Source: Bacteroidaceae bacterium
Lineage (GTDB): Bacteria; Bacteroidota; Bacteroidia; Bacteroidales; Bacteroidaceae
NCBI GenBank assembly: GCA_017546505.1
Contig: JAFYWV010000075.1
Coordinates: 1 to 35,155 of the forward strand
Direction of reading: 5' to 3'
Length of the DNA stretch: 35,155 bases
The notes beneath the pieces were generated by a model, which ran no database searches, was not told where the DNA came from, and saw nothing but the letters and a program-made list of their open reading frames with translations. Both the position numbers and the translations under genes were made by a program. This document shows, in pieces, positions 23,309-31,346 of the stretch. Every line of letters begins with the position of its first letter. Positions within the stretch are counted from its first letter, which is position 1.

Positions 23309-23836
23309 TCAAAATGCCGACGTCACCTTTTTGGGCTTGTCGGCTGTGGTGGTGGTAGTAGAAAAGTCGGTAGGTGGTGTGCCTTTCAATTTGTCGGTAA
23401 CGCCATTTTCAACGGATTTGTTATAGGTCTTTGCCATTCTCTCCACATTTGCCTCGGTCTTTGCCTCGTCTAAATCTACAACAAAATCAACTAAATCAAT
23501 GGGGATATTCTTTTTGGAAAGCAATTCCTGCGCCATCAATCTACGCTCACGGAGGGTGATAGCATCCTCACGTGCCTTCAATTCGGCGTCACGCTTTGCT
23601 TTCGCCTCGCTTTCCCGTTCCTCTGCGGTCAACTGTGCTTGGCGGCGTTCCTCTGCGATAGCCTGCGCAACCGCATCTCTAACGGCCTGCTCAGCTTTAC
23701 GCTTTTCCTCGCCACGGATTTTACCAGCCAAGTTGTCCATATCGGCTTGGGTAAACGTTGCACCAGCGGTGGATTCCTCAGTAGTAACGGTGGCCGCCGT
23801 GTCCACAGTTTGAGTCAAATTACTGTTATCCTGCAT
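23309..23836 (-). CDS. Capsid scaffold protein (DUF4355-like)
   Basis: A 175-residue protein with a short disordered N-terminus rich in Thr/Ala, a long charged coiled-coil at about 30-105 (GEEKRKAEQAVRDAVAQAIA, EERESEAKAKRDAELKARED), a small C-terminal domain (KKNIPIDLVDFVVDLDEAKT) and a basic tail. This is the classic architecture of siphovirus scaffolds placed immediately before the capsid gene. It directs procapsid assembly and leaves before maturation. AAAGGAGCG precedes ATG 23836. Confidence 0.88.
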   Translation of the reverse strand: MQDNSNLTQTVDTAATVTTEESTAGATFTQADMDNLAGKIRGEEKRKAEQAVRDAVAQAIAEERRQAQLTAEERESEAKAKRDAELKAREDAITLRERRLMAQELLSKKNIPIDLVDFVVDLDEAKTEANVERMAKTYNKSVENGVTDKLKGTPPTDFSTTTTTADKPKKVTSAF

Positions 23837-23878
23837 AGAATAACGCTCCTTTCTCGTTTAACGCCCGTCGGCTAATGT

Positions 23879-23913
23879 ATGAAAAAAGCACCTTGCCAAT
23901 GGCAAAGTGCTTT
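23879..23913 (-). terminator. Strong internal terminator before the scaffold-capsid genes
   Basis: On the - strand the 13-bp stem AAAGCACTTTGCC / GGCAAGGTGCTTT (23901-23913 and 23885-23897, loop ATT) runs into a T-run TTTTTT. It overlaps the stop codon of the gene at 23912. It would end transcription of the terminase-portal-MuF section before the scaffold gene. Confidence 0.82.
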
Positions 23914-24217
23914 AATCAATAAAATATGGATTGTCTTTGTATTGTGGGTAATCTTTTAGAAACCGCGGCAAATACTGCCTAACAAGTTCTTGCAAACATA
24001 CGGGCAACTCGCTTATGTGTTTGCTACCAGTAATGACGTGTACCCAAAAATCGTCAATATTAGTGTGTTTGTATAGATTATCAACATTGTGTATTTCATA
24101 ATCTACCTTATAAGATGGTTTCAGCCCAAGTTTGCCTCCATCTTGTGCTATGAAATAGTTTTCAACATACAAACATAGCCCAGCCGCCAGTCTGTCTGTT
24201 AATGTTTCAACGACCAT
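23912..24217 (-). CDS. Unknown protein directly after the MuF-ART gene, candidate immunity protein
   Basis: A 101-residue protein, not recognised. It starts MVVETLTDRLAAGLCLYVEN, contains aromatic/acidic stretches (YEIHNVDNLYKHTNIDDFWV) and ends YPQYKDNPYFID. Its ATG lies one base after the MuF-ART stop (TGATATG), so it is co-translated. It is followed by a strong terminator, then the scaffold gene, so it belongs with MuF and not with the capsid set. A small acidic protein in this place is what one would expect for an immunity partner of a polymorphic toxin domain. An alternative is a minor head protein. The immunity role is inference only. Confidence 0.6.
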   Translation of the reverse strand: MVVETLTDRLAAGLCLYVENYFIAQDGGKLGLKPSYKVDYEIHNVDNLYKHTNIDDFWVHVITGSKHISELPVCLQELVRQYLPRFLKDYPQYKDNPYFID

Positions 24218-24218
24218 A

Positions 24219-25886
24219 TCATCGCCCCTTTACAATGCACATTGTTCTATTTAAGACTATAACGTGATCTTGCCCTTGCCATCCATTCAATGCAACGGCG
24301 TCGTAGCCTTTAACGGCCGCATATTGCGCAACATCTCTGATCACATATTGGTAGTCCTCTGTTGGCAAACCAATGATTTTATGTATTCCAGTTTCCCAAA
24401 ACTCGCTACATATCGTCCTAAAGTCTGCGACTTTTGCTTTTTTGTCTAACACAATCTCAATCACTTCGCCGCCAGCACCAGCGTATTGCCCGTGCGCCAC
24501 ACTCGCGTGTGGCGTGAAATATATGCCATTGCCGTAGGCGCCGCCGCCAGTGTTGCCAGTCCATAAGGCTCCGTTCTTAAACCCATCCACAATTTCCGTG
24601 GCGGTTTTGGTTTCGCTTGCGTGTACTCCACGATACAGCACAGTGTTGTCAGAGGCCAATTCGCCAAACTCCCCAGCACTAACAACTCTTGGTAGGCCGT
24701 CATACCCCAATATGCTTTTAGTAACAGAACGTACCTCTTGCATTGTTGTAACGCCTTTGTACTTGTCGCTTTGTACCATGCGCTTTGCCCTTTCAATCGT
24801 TTGCTCCATGGTCAATATCGGTGTGTCGCCATCATTACCAATTATATCCTGCGCCGTTGCTTTTTTCAATGGCTTTTTGTTGTTGTCTGCGCCAATGCCG
24901 TGCTGTTTCGCCCATTCCTCATACGAAACGTTACCCACAATCTCGTTCTTTCCCGTTACGGGGTTTCTCGCACGGCGTTGTAATGTTGCCTCAACCTCTG
25001 CGCCCATATATGCACGGGTTTTACTACGGCAGTTAGGGTGCAAGGGAGGGTAGTTATAGCCAGCTTGTCGTTCCTTTAACGGGATAGCCTTGCCGTCCCA
25101 TTCTTGGCATTTCTTGCTGGTGCGTGTGTCCAGCGTGGCGACGAACACATACTTTTCCACGTCCATTTCCTCATAGGCCATAGCGTCAGCCTCGTTATGG
25201 AAATGGTTTGCCTCGGTGCGTACAAGGCGGTCAGCGTAGTATTTAGCAACGCCAAATCGTTCGCGTATCTGTCGGGACGTTTTCTCAATGCTTTGTCCGC
25301 TAATCAGCGCACCACCGACGATCTCCGCCACGCTCTCTGCCAATAGGTCAGTATTGCCCCATATCCGCGCGCTGTAATTCTTGCCGCTCCACGCCTCGCG
25401 CATCAACGCCTTAACCAAATTGTCGTCGATTTTGGAAAACGCAAAGTCTAAGCCAGTACCCATCTGCATGTCGTAGATAGTCCGGTAAAACGAACGATTG
25501 ATAACGCCCTCATAGCACATGGTATGTTGCAAGACTTCCTCTGGGTATACCTCTTTTGCCCTTGCGTAAATCTGCGCTTGTATCTTTTCAAGACGGGATA
25601 TGCGGGCTTTATAATTGCCACGCACATACCCGTCCAGCCCTCGGCGTTGCATCTCTGCCCATAACGCCTCTGTTTCGCTGGCTGTAAGCAATTCCTTTAA
25701 GGTCTGCACATCCAGCCCCGTAGTTCTGGAATAGCTGGCGTATACCGCCTCAATATCACGCTGTATATTGCGATTCGCCCTATCATATATCCGTTGGATG
25801 CGCCTAATATATGCCTCGCTCTGTTGTTCAGCCTCGGTTAGTCGGCGTATGGCTCTCCTATCCCAATACTTTGCGGATTTAGCCAT
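24219..25886 (-). CDS. MuF-type minor head protein with C-terminal ADP-ribosyltransferase-like domain
   Basis: A protein of 555 residues. N-terminal helices (about 1-130), then the MuF head-morphogenesis domain at about 220-300 (RTEANHFHNEADAMAYEEMD, ATLDTRTSKKCQEWDGKAIP, YNYPPLHPNCRSKTRAYM). After a linker, residues 416-555 resemble ADP-ribosyltransferase toxins: VLYRGVH (Arg 419), YGNGIYFTPHASVAHGQYAG, and a C-terminal YDAVALNGWQGQDHVIVLNR. The usual Q/E-x-E of the third motif is not obvious (QGQDH), so activity is uncertain. It is packaged with the head and may be injected. It is followed immediately by an orphan small gene. Confidence 0.85.
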   Translation of the reverse strand: MAKSAKYWDRRAIRRLTEAEQQSEAYIRRIQRIYDRANRNIQRDIEAVYASYSRTTGLDVQTLKELLTASETEALWAEMQRRGLDGYVRGNYKARISRLEKIQAQIYARAKEVYPEEVLQHTMCYEGVINRSFYRTIYDMQMGTGLDFAFSKIDDNLVKALMREAWSGKNYSARIWGNTDLLAESVAEIVGGALISGQSIEKTSRQIRERFGVAKYYADRLVRTEANHFHNEADAMAYEEMDVEKYVFVATLDTRTSKKCQEWDGKAIPLKERQAGYNYPPLHPNCRSKTRAYMGAEVEATLQRRARNPVTGKNEIVGNVSYEEWAKQHGIGADNNKKPLKKATAQDIIGNDGDTPILTMEQTIERAKRMVQSDKYKGVTTMQEVRSVTKSILGYDGLPRVVSAGEFGELASDNTVLYRGVHASETKTATEIVDGFKNGALWTGNTGGGAYGNGIYFTPHASVAHGQYAGAGGEVIEIVLDKKAKVADFRTICSEFWETGIHKIIGLPTEDYQYVIRDVAQYAAVKGYDAVALNGWQGQDHVIVLNRTMCIVKGR

Positions 25887-25898
25887 TTACACACCCCC

Positions 25899-27278
25899 TT
25901 AACTTACAACAGCACCCACAGCCATTTCAGTATCTTCTTGATTTTTACCCACATTGGCATCACCCATTTCGTTATTACTAAACGCCTCGTCGTAGGCGGC
26001 CTTGGGTCGTGCCTCGTCCTCTTTTGCCTTTAACGCTACAATCTCGCTGGCGTCCTTAATGAACGACAACTGGCTCAACAGCGTTTCTGCGTCCACCAAA
26101 TCAACAAGGTTGTTAATCATCTGGGAAATCTCAAAGTCGTTAGACGGCAGATTGCGCTTAAATACGGCGTCAACTTCCTCGATCGGCACCTCTGCCATCT
26201 TGGATTGTGTGAACAAGAAATGGTTATACAGCTTAAAGCGTTCCATTAAGCCTTTTTCCATATACCGCTCTTTGTTCTTTACGTTCTGTTCAAACGCCAA
26301 CAACTTGTAGCGGATCGCAACGCCGGACGAATTGCCCATAAAGTTCTCGTCACTCATATTAGGCACCATGCTGATTTTATGAATGTCCGCTTCAATGTTC
26401 TGCCGCAGTACATCCACGTCAGCCTCTTGCAAGGTCTTGACCAAATACTCCACCTTGCCGTCAGCGGGGATATTCGCCAGCATACGGCTTTCTCGCAACA
26501 TGTCGGCTTGTTCTGCGTCAAAGTCCATACCGTACAAGCACAAGATGGCATCCACCAGCTGTTCCTTGTCGTTCACGCGGTCACTCTGTAGCAGATTGTA
26601 GGCGTCGATAAGGCTGATTACTGGCTCATAGTCGCCCATACATTCGGGGTTATTCTTGTAGCAAATCAACGGCACATCGCCAAATGCGTGAGGCTCGTCC
26701 ACGCCGACTTGCTGTAATCGCTTGGAGAACGACTTGTAAGTGCGTTTAATCTGCTTGTCCACGTAGATGATTTCCCAATACTTAAAGGTGTTACCCTCTT
26801 TGATGGGTCGGTAAATCAAACCGAATAACTTGTTATGCTCCACGGTGTCGTCGTACACAATGATGGCGTTTCTGTTGTCCACCTCACAGCTTTTAGGCTC
26901 GGCGTTCTCATTTGCATACACATACTCATACTGCATGCCGAAGATGGACACATCCTTGGCGATCTCGGTGTCTAAATCGTTAATGGTCTGCTTTTTATAC
27001 GCATCCAACAACGGCTCAATGTCGTGTCCCTCGCTGGGCTGGTAGTCCACGGGATTACCAAGCAGATAACCAACGTTGGTATCGGTGATATACTTCGCGT
27101 GGTTGACTACCACCTTGTTGTTCTTCAATCTGCCATCCTTGTCACGCGCCAAAATGTCGTGCATGCCCAGATAGTACGCCTCTAATCTGTCAAAGCGTTT
27201 CTTTAACAGTTCATTGTAGGCGATAACATCATTTAGAATTTGGCAGGTAATTTTTGTGTCCTTCGGTAAAGTATACAT
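25899..27278 (-). CDS. Portal protein (SPP1 gp6 family)
   Basis: A protein of 459 residues: YYLGMHDILARDKDGRLKNN, VVNHAKYITDTNVGYLLGNP and VDYQPSEGHDIEPLLDAYKK in the clip/wing region, GDVPLICYKNNPECMGDYEP, and AILCLYGMDFDAEQADMLRE. These fit the phage portal SPP1 Gp6-like family in length and order. The dodecameric portal is the DNA gate and docking site for the terminase. It is flanked by terminase large subunit and MuF, the conserved order. Clear ribosome site and start at ATG 27278. Confidence 0.95.
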   Translation of the reverse strand: MYTLPKDTKITCQILNDVIAYNELLKKRFDRLEAYYLGMHDILARDKDGRLKNNKVVVNHAKYITDTNVGYLLGNPVDYQPSEGHDIEPLLDAYKKQTINDLDTEIAKDVSIFGMQYEYVYANENAEPKSCEVDNRNAIIVYDDTVEHNKLFGLIYRPIKEGNTFKYWEIIYVDKQIKRTYKSFSKRLQQVGVDEPHAFGDVPLICYKNNPECMGDYEPVISLIDAYNLLQSDRVNDKEQLVDAILCLYGMDFDAEQADMLRESRMLANIPADGKVEYLVKTLQEADVDVLRQNIEADIHKISMVPNMSDENFMGNSSGVAIRYKLLAFEQNVKNKERYMEKGLMERFKLYNHFLFTQSKMAEVPIEEVDAVFKRNLPSNDFEISQMINNLVDLVDAETLLSQLSFIKDASEIVALKAKEDEARPKAAYDEAFSNNEMGDANVGKNQEDTEMAVGAVVS

Positions 27279-27290
27279 TTCTTACACCCC

Positions 27291-28517
27291 TTACAGTCCG
27301 TGCGGTTTCTTAATCACCGTCGGCGTCTTTGTTCCCTTAATGTACTTGTTCAAGCCATAGCGTATGGCGTCAATAGTGTGGTTAAAGGTGTCTACTGGCT
27401 CGTTCACATACTCGCCCGTTTTCTTGTCCTTTTTCCACGTGTAGTTTTCCAATTCCTCAATAACCTTAAAGCATCGTTCGTCCACGATCAGTTCATACTG
27501 CTGTATCCATTGGATGCCGTGTATAACGCTGTCTTTGCCCTTTTCGGTTGGCTCAATGTTGATGCCCTTGTCCCGTATTTCGTCAATAGACTTGCGTTCC
27601 GCGCTATCACCATACGACTTGTCTTTAGATAGCCCTAAATCGCGCATGACGTCGGCTATTTCGTTGTTTTTCATTCCCCTGCGAACATACTCGCCCGTCA
27701 CATAAATGCGCTTATTTGCCGTGTCTATGTAGCCCCAAACGATGGCTGACGGGTCGTTGATATAACCGAAGTCCAACCCTATCCAGCGTTTAAGCCCTTG
27801 CACGTCTTCTTCGCTGACAATCTTTGTCTTGTATACGGGGAACACCAACTTGTCCAGCGTCGCAAACTCTCCCAGCGCATAAATGCGATAATAGGCGGGG
27901 TTGCGGTCTTTTAGCCGTTCCAACTCTTGCCGGTATTCGTCGCTCAAAAACTTGTTGTCGTTGTAGGTTGTCTTTACCACCTTTACATTGACGGGCAAAG
28001 AACGCACAAAGAAATAGTCATACACCCAGTTCTTTTTGCTAATCGGGTTGAACATTAGGTAAATCTGCAAGCACGGTGACGCCGCACGTAGACGCAAGTT
28101 TAACTGCGTGAAATCGTCCTCGGTAAGCTCGGTGGCCTCCTCAATCACAATATCCGTTATGCCGTCAATAGACTTAATCTTTTCGGGATCATCAAGGCCC
28201 TTAAACAGAAACACAGACCCATTAGGCAGTTCTATTTCGTAGTCGCTCTTATTTACCCTACAAGCGTTATATAGTCCGCTCGCGTGTAGGTGGGAGATGA
28301 ACAATGACCATATACTGTCTTTAATCGTGCGCTGGATTTTACGGATAACAAGCACCTTACGCACCATTTTAAGTGCTTTGAGATATGCCTTTTGCGTACC
28401 GCCCACAGACTTACCACTACCAGCACCGCCATAGTACACCTCTATGCGGTGGGAATAGTCGCTGATGCCCTCATACACCCAATCGTTAAAAATGGCGGGA
28501 TTCAGTCTTTTAGCCAT
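27291..28517 (-). CDS. terL: Terminase large subunit (PBSX family)
   Basis: A protein of 408 residues with an N-terminal ATPase: Walker A GGAGSGKS (30-37), Walker B ending IVIEEATE (about 123-130), then motif III in LMFNPISKKNWVYDY. The C-terminal RNase-H-like nuclease has GLDFGYINDPSAI, a DSAERKSI segment and DTFNHTIDAIRYGL. It cuts and pumps DNA into the procapsid. It overlaps the small subunit gene by eight bases. The sequence resembles PBSX/phage headful packaging terminases, consistent with a circular (permuted) assembly. Confidence 0.96.
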   Translation of the reverse strand: MAKRLNPAIFNDWVYEGISDYSHRIEVYYGGAGSGKSVGGTQKAYLKALKMVRKVLVIRKIQRTIKDSIWSLFISHLHASGLYNACRVNKSDYEIELPNGSVFLFKGLDDPEKIKSIDGITDIVIEEATELTEDDFTQLNLRLRAASPCLQIYLMFNPISKKNWVYDYFFVRSLPVNVKVVKTTYNDNKFLSDEYRQELERLKDRNPAYYRIYALGEFATLDKLVFPVYKTKIVSEEDVQGLKRWIGLDFGYINDPSAIVWGYIDTANKRIYVTGEYVRRGMKNNEIADVMRDLGLSKDKSYGDSAERKSIDEIRDKGINIEPTEKGKDSVIHGIQWIQQYELIVDERCFKVIEELENYTWKKDKKTGEYVNEPVDTFNHTIDAIRYGLNKYIKGTKTPTVIKKPHGL

Positions 28518-28914
28518 CTACAAACCAATCCGTTTCCACGACTTGCACTTGCCGTTTCTCAACAAATGCGCCCTTTGCCTTTGCTAAATACTCGCTTGCC
28601 TTCAAGCGGTCATTCATTCGGGCGTCGGGGTCGTTTAATACGCTTGTCCAAAAGGTGTATATAGCGTCCAGATCGGCAATGGTTTCTTTTGTCAGCTGTT
28701 CGTCCAGTTCTTTGCGACGCGCCTCTAACAAGTCCCTAAACTTTTCCTTGTTCTGCTGACCCATCGACTTTAGTGTTTTGTCATTACCGCTATAGCCGGC
28801 ATTACGCGACGCCGTGGTTAGGTCGTCGGTCTTAATGTATTCGTCAATCCATTTGGCTTGCTTGGGAGTAAGCGGGTCGCCCACCTTGTAGGGCTTGGGC
28901 TTTTTAACAGCCAT
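28510..28914 (-). CDS. terS: Terminase small subunit
   Basis: A 134-residue protein: YKVGDPLTPKQAKWIDEYIK, TASRNAGYSGNDKTLKSMGQ (helix-turn-helix for DNA recognition), a central coiled oligomerisation helix (LLEARRKELDEQLTKETIAD) and a C-terminal NDRLKASEYLAKAKGAFVEK. These match the XtmA/terminase_2 family. It recognises packaging sites and loads the large subunit. CAAAGGAGG precedes ATG 28914. Confidence 0.93.
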   Translation of the reverse strand: MAVKKPKPYKVGDPLTPKQAKWIDEYIKTDDLTTASRNAGYSGNDKTLKSMGQQNKEKFRDLLEARRKELDEQLTKETIADLDAIYTFWTSVLNDPDARMNDRLKASEYLAKAKGAFVEKRQVQVVETDWFVDG

Positions 28915-28935
28915 ACCGCGCCACCTCCTTTGTGT

Positions 28936-29052
28936 TTAGTCCTCGTCCTCGCTCGGTTCTGGCTTATTTACTACAATCTCATACTTGGTGCCGTACAAGG
29001 TGATAAACAGCTTACCGTCCTTGTCGGGCGTTACATTGATAACACTTGCCAT
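28936..29052 (-). CDS. Small acidic hypothetical protein (38 aa)
   Basis: The ORF between phosphoesterase and terminase starts at ATG 29050-29052 behind AAGGAGG and ends with an acidic PEPSEDED tail. The product MASVINVTPDKDGKLFITLY looks like a single beta-sheet domain with a charged tail. No family is known, but the ribosome site and fit between neighbours on both sides make translation likely. Confidence 0.6.
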   Translation of the reverse strand: MASVINVTPDKDGKLFITLYGTKYEIVVNKPEPSEDED

Positions 29053-29064
29053 TGTTACACCTCC

Positions 29065-29838
29065 TTACAGCTTCGCGTACATCTCGCGTTTGTGTCCGTC
29101 CAGATAAATGACGGGTGCTTGCTTACTGGCTGGCTTATAGCCTTGGTAATCGCCATATCCGCCGTAGTTTAGCGACGCCGCCGTGTTAACAAACAACTTG
29201 TCCACCAACGCCACACTACTGTTTGCACCGCTCACACGATAGAACGCTTGCTTGAACACCAACGGCAAATGCGTGTGCGCGTGGATATAAATGTCCGCGT
29301 CCACAATACCAGCCAACGCCTCAACGCGGTTAGCCTTTCCGCCGACGAGCTTGCCGCCTCCGCTACCGTGACAACAATAGACGGTGTAGAGCTGGCGTCT
29401 GCCATGGTGTTCGCGCGTTTTCTTGCCGAATCGCACGAACAGCAACGCCGTAGTAGGTGAGTATTTGTCCTGCAATCCCAGCTGGCTACACATTAACTGC
29501 GTAATGTCAATGCCGTCCGTTCTATACACTCTGTTTTCGTGATTTCCCGGCAGTACGCACAATGTGCGGTCGCGGATAGGCTCAAACAGTTTGACGCATT
29601 CCTTTAACTGCTCCATAGGCGTGAGCGTTGCGCCGTATGTATCACCGACGCTGGATGCAATAGCCGTGTCCATCAGATCGCCGTCTAAAATGATATAAGC
29701 GTTGGGCGTGTTCTTAATGTATTCGATTCGTTCCAGAATGCTCTTGTAATCGCAATGGGCGTCGCCAATATGCAAGTCCGCCATCGGGTGGATTTCGATT
29801 CTGTCCGCATAGGGTAAATCGCATTTAATTGCTTTCAT
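29065..29838 (-). CDS. Calcineurin-like phosphoesterase
   Basis: A metallophosphoesterase of 257 residues. Motifs: ADLHIGD (D21, H23), LDGDLMD (D54), PGNHEN (N99, H100), CHGSGGG with a metal-ligand His, and HAHTHLP near the C-terminus. The fold hydrolyses phosphomono- or diesters using two metals. Start ATG 29838 is preferred, because AAAGGAATT lies just upstream and the preceding 36 codons cross a terminator. It opens the late operon right after the leader terminator, an unusual place for this enzyme. Its substrate, nucleic acid or nucleotide, cannot be read. Confidence 0.9.
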   Translation of the reverse strand: MKAIKCDLPYADRIEIHPMADLHIGDAHCDYKSILERIEYIKNTPNAYIILDGDLMDTAIASSVGDTYGATLTPMEQLKECVKLFEPIRDRTLCVLPGNHENRVYRTDGIDITQLMCSQLGLQDKYSPTTALLFVRFGKKTREHHGRRQLYTVYCCHGSGGGKLVGGKANRVEALAGIVDADIYIHAHTHLPLVFKQAFYRVSGANSSVALVDKLFVNTAASLNYGGYGDYQGYKPASKQAPVIYLDGHKREMYAKL

Positions 29839-29860
29839 AGGCAATTCCTTTCGGTAAATA

Positions 29861-29893
29861 TAAAAGGACGCCCCCGCCGTAGCAGGGACGTCC
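29861..29893 (-). terminator. Terminator in the late-operon leader
   Basis: On the - strand GGACGTCCC (29885-29893) pairs with GGGGCGTCC (29866-29874), followed by TTTTATATTT. A second hairpin GCCGCA...TGCGGC (29896-29914) lies just upstream. It sits 23 bases before the phosphoesterase start, so late transcription begun upstream must pass it. Confidence 0.8.
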
Positions 29894-29978
29894 TCGCCGC
29901 ACATTTTATGCGGCTTATAAAGAGGAGGAAAAAAGGAGTGATACACACATGAGTCTCTTGTCTTTTGTCCACATTTTA

Positions 29979-29984
29979 ATTATA
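29979..29984 (-). promoter_or_regulatory. Possible activator-dependent late promoter (-10 only)
   Basis: TATAAT on the - strand overlaps the stop codon of the gene upstream, with no recognisable -35 at 17 bases (TGAAAG). It resembles phage late promoters that need an activator. A transcript would run about 110 bases to the terminator at 29861-29893. Confidence 0.35.
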
Positions 29985-30480
29985 CGACGCCATTTACTGT
30001 ACTTTCACTATACGTCGTTAGACATTTTATGTCTTTTTCGATTTTTGGATAATAATACTTCCAGATCGTTTGCGTATCTCTGTCGTATTTCTCAGCGATG
30101 TACTCGACAGCCTTGGTTATACGCTTGCCGTTGACTACGATCTCATAGTACAGCTCATACTCAATGCCGCCCATCCTACCCAATGCGTCGGTCATATTGG
30201 CAATGTAGCCGTTCAACCGTTCCACGGTAGTTCGTTGTAGGTTTATTTCGTCGACAAGGCTCAATCCCGTGCCTATATCGACGTCGTATAGTTCGGCAAG
30301 GTATCTATCCATCTTGTCATTGCGCTGTTCACCGCCGGAGATAACATCATCCTTGTACCTTGCCGTTATCGGGAAATACTTGCAGTACAGTTCCTCTTTT
30401 CTGTCCATCAGCCAGCCCAGACGGGCTTTTGCTATTTCCAACTCGCATTTGGTGTTGGTGTATGTTCTAATTGTTTCCAC
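29980..30480 (-). CDS. Putative late-gene transcription regulator (ArpU/RinA-like)
   Basis: A protein of 166 residues with long charged helices (NTKCELEIAKARLGWLMDRK, VDEINLQRTTVERLNGYIAN) and a C-terminal sigma-region-4-like helix-turn-helix: NGKRITKAVEYIAEKYDRDT and QTIWKYYYPKIEKDIK. Genes of this size with a C-terminal HTH as the last early gene before the terminase encode late regulators of the ArpU/RinA/LtrC type in Bacillota phages. GTG 30480 has AAAGGAAC upstream. It would turn on the late operon at the adjacent leader. Family call by architecture and position. Confidence 0.65.
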   Translation of the reverse strand: METIRTYTNTKCELEIAKARLGWLMDRKEELYCKYFPITARYKDDVISGGEQRNDKMDRYLAELYDVDIGTGLSLVDEINLQRTTVERLNGYIANMTDALGRMGGIEYELYYEIVVNGKRITKAVEYIAEKYDRDTQTIWKYYYPKIEKDIKCLTTYSESTVNGVV

Positions 30481-30566
30481 AGCCCGTTCCTTTCTTTTAA
30501 TCGCAATTCATCTAACTTATTACAGCTCCAAACATTTTGCCGAATGAATAAATAACACCGCCCTCC

Positions 30567-30896
30567 TTACCAATCCGCATTGACCACAATGCTGTCCTTT
30601 TCGCATAACGCAGTTGCAATCAACGACCGCACCAAACCCGATCCGTAAAGGCAATTCTCCGTTGCAAATCGGTATACCTCATCCGCTTGCTCGTTATTCA
30701 GCACCATATCCTTGCCATACCAATCGTTTTCCTCGGTTCTATGTTCATAGGGCACATAATACCCAAGTTGTTCCAAAAGCGGATACCAACTACGGCCGCC
30801 GCAATCAGCACAATCCAAATCGATGTGCCCCACTACTTCTCCACACTTGGGGCAAACAAAGTTCTTTCTTCGTGTAAATGTAATATCAAGACCCAT
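30567..30896 (-). CDS. Zinc-ribbon hypothetical protein
   Basis: A 109-residue protein starting MGLDITFTRRKNFVCPKCGE; the first 35 residues hold CPKC and CADC, a zinc ribbon. The remainder is acidic (HRTEENDWYGKDMVLNNEQA) and helical. ATG 30896 is chosen because AAAGGAG is seven bases away; an ATG two codons earlier lies too close. Proteins that begin MGLDxxF with Cys pairs are common in early phage regions. Function unknown. Confidence 0.6.
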   Translation of the reverse strand: MGLDITFTRRKNFVCPKCGEVVGHIDLDCADCGGRSWYPLLEQLGYYVPYEHRTEENDWYGKDMVLNNEQADEVYRFATENCLYGSGLVRSLIATALCEKDSIVVNADW

Positions 30897-30898
30897 AC

Positions 30899-31183
30899 TC
30901 ATTCTCCTTTCGGCGGTTGTGGCAGGGGCATCCAATAAAGTACATAATCTTCTTTGAGCCATTCGATACCACTGTTCCACATCCAGTCGATATAGTTCCA
31001 TCGCAAAACTTTGTACTCGCCGTTGTAATTAAAGCAAAGTACCCGTTGGTCGTTTTCTGGCAACCTATCCTTGACCGAAATCCACTCCTGCACCGTTACG
31101 CCGTTTTCGATAAGTTCATTTGCCACAGCCAACGCTCTGTAACCAACCAACGGGCGTAGCAACTCTATCAGCCTATCTCTCAT
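30899..31183 (-). CDS. DUF551 domain protein
   Basis: A 94-residue protein with the DUF551 pattern in its second half: EWISVKDRLPENDQRVLCFN and a YVLYWMPLPQPPKG ending. An N-terminal helix (LIELLRPLVGYRALAVANEL) precedes it. DUF551 proteins occur widely in phages, usually as small early proteins of unknown role. It overlaps the gene before it by 11 bases in a chain of coupled genes. Confidence 0.75.
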   Translation of the reverse strand: MRDRLIELLRPLVGYRALAVANELIENGVTVQEWISVKDRLPENDQRVLCFNYNGEYKVLRWNYIDWMWNSGIEWLKEDYVLYWMPLPQPPKGE

Positions 31184-31346
31184 TGTCTTTCTCCACCTCT
31201 TTCAAAACATAGTAAAGGTAATCCCTGCAAGTCGGTGCAAAATCGCAAACACTTACATATTTGCTTTTCCTATCCGATTTGGTTATGTGCCGTGAACAGT
31301 TCTTTAACGGGCAATTTGAATATGCACAGTAGGTTATATCACTCAT
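31173..31346 (-). CDS. Small Cys-rich protein (57 aa)
   Basis: The product reads MSDITYCAYSNCPLKNCSRH, with five Cys in the first 40 residues (C-x4-C-x4-C, then VCDFAPTC), suggesting a small zinc-binding domain. It belongs to a phage family beginning DITYCxxxxCPxxxCxRH. The ATG at 31346 overlaps the previous stop (ATGAGTGA). Function unknown; likely an early host-interaction or structural zinc protein. Confidence 0.65.
   Translation of the reverse strand: MSDITYCAYSNCPLKNCSRHITKSDRKSKYVSVCDFAPTCRDYLYYVLKEVEKDNER

Noticed and set aside
29915-29974. 19-codon leader peptide at the start of the late leader
   Set aside because: ATG falls at the predicted transcription start with no ribosome site; too short to support.
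29949-30134. + strand ORF with an AAGGAGTG site opposite the late regulator
   Set aside because: Product has no recognisable pattern and lies antisense to a better-supported gene; the ribosome-like sequence is probably chance.
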